This document shows, in pieces, positions 33,785 to 35,298 of a stretch of DNA of 35,298 nt. The notes beneath the pieces are model-generated. The model was not told the origin of the DNA, did not search any database, and saw only the letters and a program-made list of their open reading frames with translations. The DNA lies in contig JAFSRI010000013.1 of the NCBI GenBank assembly GCA_017446155.1, positions 1 through 35,298 of the forward strand, read 5' to 3'. A program made the position numbers and the translations under genes. Position 1 is the first letter of the stretch, and each line of letters begins with the position of its first letter. Origin of the DNA: Clostridia bacterium (GTDB lineage Bacteria; Bacillota; Clostridia; Oscillospirales; CAG-272).

Positions 33785-33818
33785 GGGAGAAATCAAAGCG
33801 TAAAACTTCGTTTCTCCC
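33785..33818 (-). terminator. Terminator of the CNNM/CorC gene
   Basis: GGGAGAAA at 33785 pairs with TTTCTCCC ending at 33818, with imperfect inner pairing, and the minus strand continues TTTTTTATT. It is about ten bases past the stop of the CBS protein. Confidence 0.75.
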
Positions 33819-33826
33819 GCATTTTT

Positions 33827-35182
33827 TTATTCTTCGTCCTCGTTGTTATCGCTCTCAATAAGTTCAACGTTTGCCGATTCGATTCGGTGGTCGCTTATTT
33901 CCGTCACTTGAATTTTCAGCCGTTCCGTTTCGGCGTAGGGGGTTGTTCCGTCCTCGGGTATTGTGCCGATGATGCCTAAAACATATCCGCCGAACGTGTC
34001 ACAACTGTCATCAAGGTCGATGCCGAGTGTTTCCTCAACGTCCTCTATCGGTGCCGAACCGTCGATGCGCCATGTGTTTTCGCCTGTTTTTTCTATTTCC
34101 ACTTTCGGCTCAACTATCTCTTCCGTGCCGTCGTCAAAATCACCGACGATACATTCCAGAATATCAGTCATCGTAACGATACCGCTCATCCCGCCGTATT
34201 CGTCAAGCACCACCGCAAAATAATTGCGCGTCTTTTTCATGTTTTTGAAAAGCACGTCGGCCTTAACCGTTTCGGGAATAAGATAGGCGGGCTTTACGGC
34301 CTGAGCCAATATGTTTTCTTTGCTTTTATCGGTCAGTCTGAAATAATCTTTTGCATTGAGTATACCCACAACGTTGTCAACGCTTTCCTCACATATCGGG
34401 TAGAACGTATGGCGGTTTTCATGTATTGCCTGCTCCCATGCGGAAACGTCGTCGTCCATCCATAAAAGCACGATGTCCGTGCGGTGAGTGGATATTTCAC
34501 CGGCGGTGATGTCGTCGAACTCAAACACGTTTTGAATTATTTCTTTTTCTTCTACGTCGATCGTTCCTTTTTCGCTTCCCGCGTCCACCATCATTCTTAT
34601 CTCTTCTTCGGTAACTTCTTCTTCTTCCGAGTTGGGGTCGATGCCCATCATACGAAGGACGCCGTTTGTCGACACTGTAAGCAGCCACACAAGCGGAGCG
34701 AAAATAACCGAGATAAATTTGACCGTACCTGAAACACCGAGCGCTATCTTTTCCGATTTTTTCATAGCGAGGCGTTTGGGAACGAGTTCGCCGAAGATAA
34801 GTGTAATATATGAGAGCAATATCGTAATTAAAATAATGGATATTGTTTCTATCGTCTTGTCGGACAGACCTATTTTGCCGCTGAGACCGTTTACAATATA
34901 AACGCTGAAATTTTCCGCGGCGAAAGCCGAGCCGAGAAAGCCGGAAAGGGTAATGGCGACCTGTATCGACGCCAAAAATTTAGCGGGGTTGTCGGTCAGT
35001 TTTTTAAGTCGCTTTGCGCGCTTGTCGCCGTCGTCCGCGAGTTTGTCGAGCTTTGCGCCTTTCATCTCGATGACGGCTATTTCCGCACATGCAAAAACGG
35101 CGTTAAGGAATATCAGCACGAGCTGCAAGAGCACTTGAAGAATTATTGTGCTTGCACTCGGCGTAGGTAAGGGGTCAGGCAT
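33827..35182 (-). CDS. CNNM/CorC-type membrane protein with CBS domains (hemolysin C family)
   Basis: A 451-residue protein from the ATG at 35180-35182 (GGAGG about ten bases upstream; a TTG frame start six codons earlier would overlap that site). It has an N-terminal DUF21/CNNM membrane domain with about four helices (about 10-190; FLNAVFACAEIAVIE, LSGFLGSAFA, FGELVPKRLAM), a pair of CBS domains (about 210-345; DIVLLWMDDD, YFAVVLDEYGGMSGIVTMTDILE), and a C-terminal CorC/HlyC domain (about 360-435). Such proteins are linked to Mg2+ or other divalent-cation export; the old hemolysin name is not evidence of haemolysis. Acidic C-terminus (SDNNEDEE). Monocistronic. Confidence 0.92.
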   Translation of the reverse strand: MPDPLPTPSASTIILQVLLQLVLIFLNAVFACAEIAVIEMKGAKLDKLADDGDKRAKRLKKLTDNPAKFLASIQVAITLSGFLGSAFAAENFSVYIVNGLSGKIGLSDKTIETISIILITILLSYITLIFGELVPKRLAMKKSEKIALGVSGTVKFISVIFAPLVWLLTVSTNGVLRMMGIDPNSEEEEVTEEEIRMMVDAGSEKGTIDVEEKEIIQNVFEFDDITAGEISTHRTDIVLLWMDDDVSAWEQAIHENRHTFYPICEESVDNVVGILNAKDYFRLTDKSKENILAQAVKPAYLIPETVKADVLFKNMKKTRNYFAVVLDEYGGMSGIVTMTDILECIVGDFDDGTEEIVEPKVEIEKTGENTWRIDGSAPIEDVEETLGIDLDDSCDTFGGYVLGIIGTIPEDGTTPYAETERLKIQVTEISDHRIESANVELIESDNNEDEE

Positions 35183-35244
35183 AAAATGTTGTTCCTCCAA
35201 AAAAGATTTTTATTTTAAAATTCGGATTATTATCAAAAAAACGC

Positions 35245-35282
35245 AAAAAAGCATAGCCCGTCGTATTTACCGCGGGTTATGC
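35245..35282 (-). terminator. Terminator of a minus-strand gene beyond the window
   Basis: GCATAGCCCG (35251-35260) pairs with CGGGTTATGC (35273-35282) with one wobble; six A at 35245-35250 make a T-run on the minus strand. It implies a minus-strand gene ending just past the right edge. Confidence 0.7.
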
Positions 35283-35298
35283 CGTATAGATCTGTATA

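Overview
This window looks like a chromosomal piece of an uncultured, low-to-medium G+C anaerobic Clostridia (Firmicutes) genome. The reasons are SpoVG, the YmfB/TepA-type ClpP-like protease, MEP-pathway IspE, a ComEB-type dCMP deaminase, a PduL / NifU-like scaffold / GGGtGRT cluster, BspA-type leucine-rich repeats, strong AGGAGG-type ribosome binding sites and sigma-A promoters. I saw no rRNA, tRNA, CRISPR array, transposase or integrase. All calls come from reading the sequence; no database search was run.

Layout. (1) 1-3.1 kb: the tail of a truncated gene, a gene-free stretch with large nested hairpins, then a compact A+T-rich restriction-modification pair (adenine methyltransferase and a PD-(D/E)XK nuclease overlapping by 20 bp). 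(2) 3.1-6.2 kb, minus strand: a GH116 (GBA2-like) glycoside hydrolase and a GNAT acetyltransferase. (3) 6.3-16.7 kb, minus strand: an A+T-rich accessory island. It holds a six-gene operon, in transcription order: zinc-ribbon/TPR/TM/LRR protein, zinc-ribbon SPFH (flotillin-like) protein, four-TM protein, unknown 179-aa protein, frameshifted TM coiled-coil protein, and a small beta-rich protein. Upstream lies a membrane-tethered XRE regulator whose outer part is a duplicated LRR module. The regulator's promoter is flanked by palindromes, and a near copy of one sits upstream of the operon promoter. (4) 16.7-19.1 kb, minus strand: pduL, a NifU-like Fe-S scaffold gene interrupted by an in-frame TAA, and the GGGtGRT gene. 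A short, diverged copy of the last codons of the GGGtGRT gene lies at the far side of the island (6310-6354) in direct orientation, so the island may have been inserted at the 3' end of that gene.

(5) 19.3-20.7 kb, plus strand: three small membrane proteins, two of them tandem paralogues with a PH-like look. (6) 20.7-27.1 kb, plus strand: TepA-like protease, DUF362 ferredoxin, ispE, a small Cys protein, a prepilin-peptidase relative without its catalytic aspartates, a secreted type-I membrane protein with a consensus promoter, and comEB. (7) 27.1-31.6 kb: spoVG (minus), murC, then a polar amino-acid ABC transporter (lipoprotein, permease, ATPase with an approximately 70-residue insertion). 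(8) 31.6-35.3 kb, minus strand: an ECF sigma factor with a membrane-bound anti-sigma-like partner, and a CNNM/CorC-type CBS transporter.

The most interesting candidate for an undescribed system is the SPFH / zinc-ribbon / LRR operon with its dedicated-looking membrane XRE-LRR regulator (6.4-16.2 kb). It resembles in outline the Bacillus YdjGHI (zinc ribbon + SPFH) envelope-stress module but has additional parts. Its function is not known to me.
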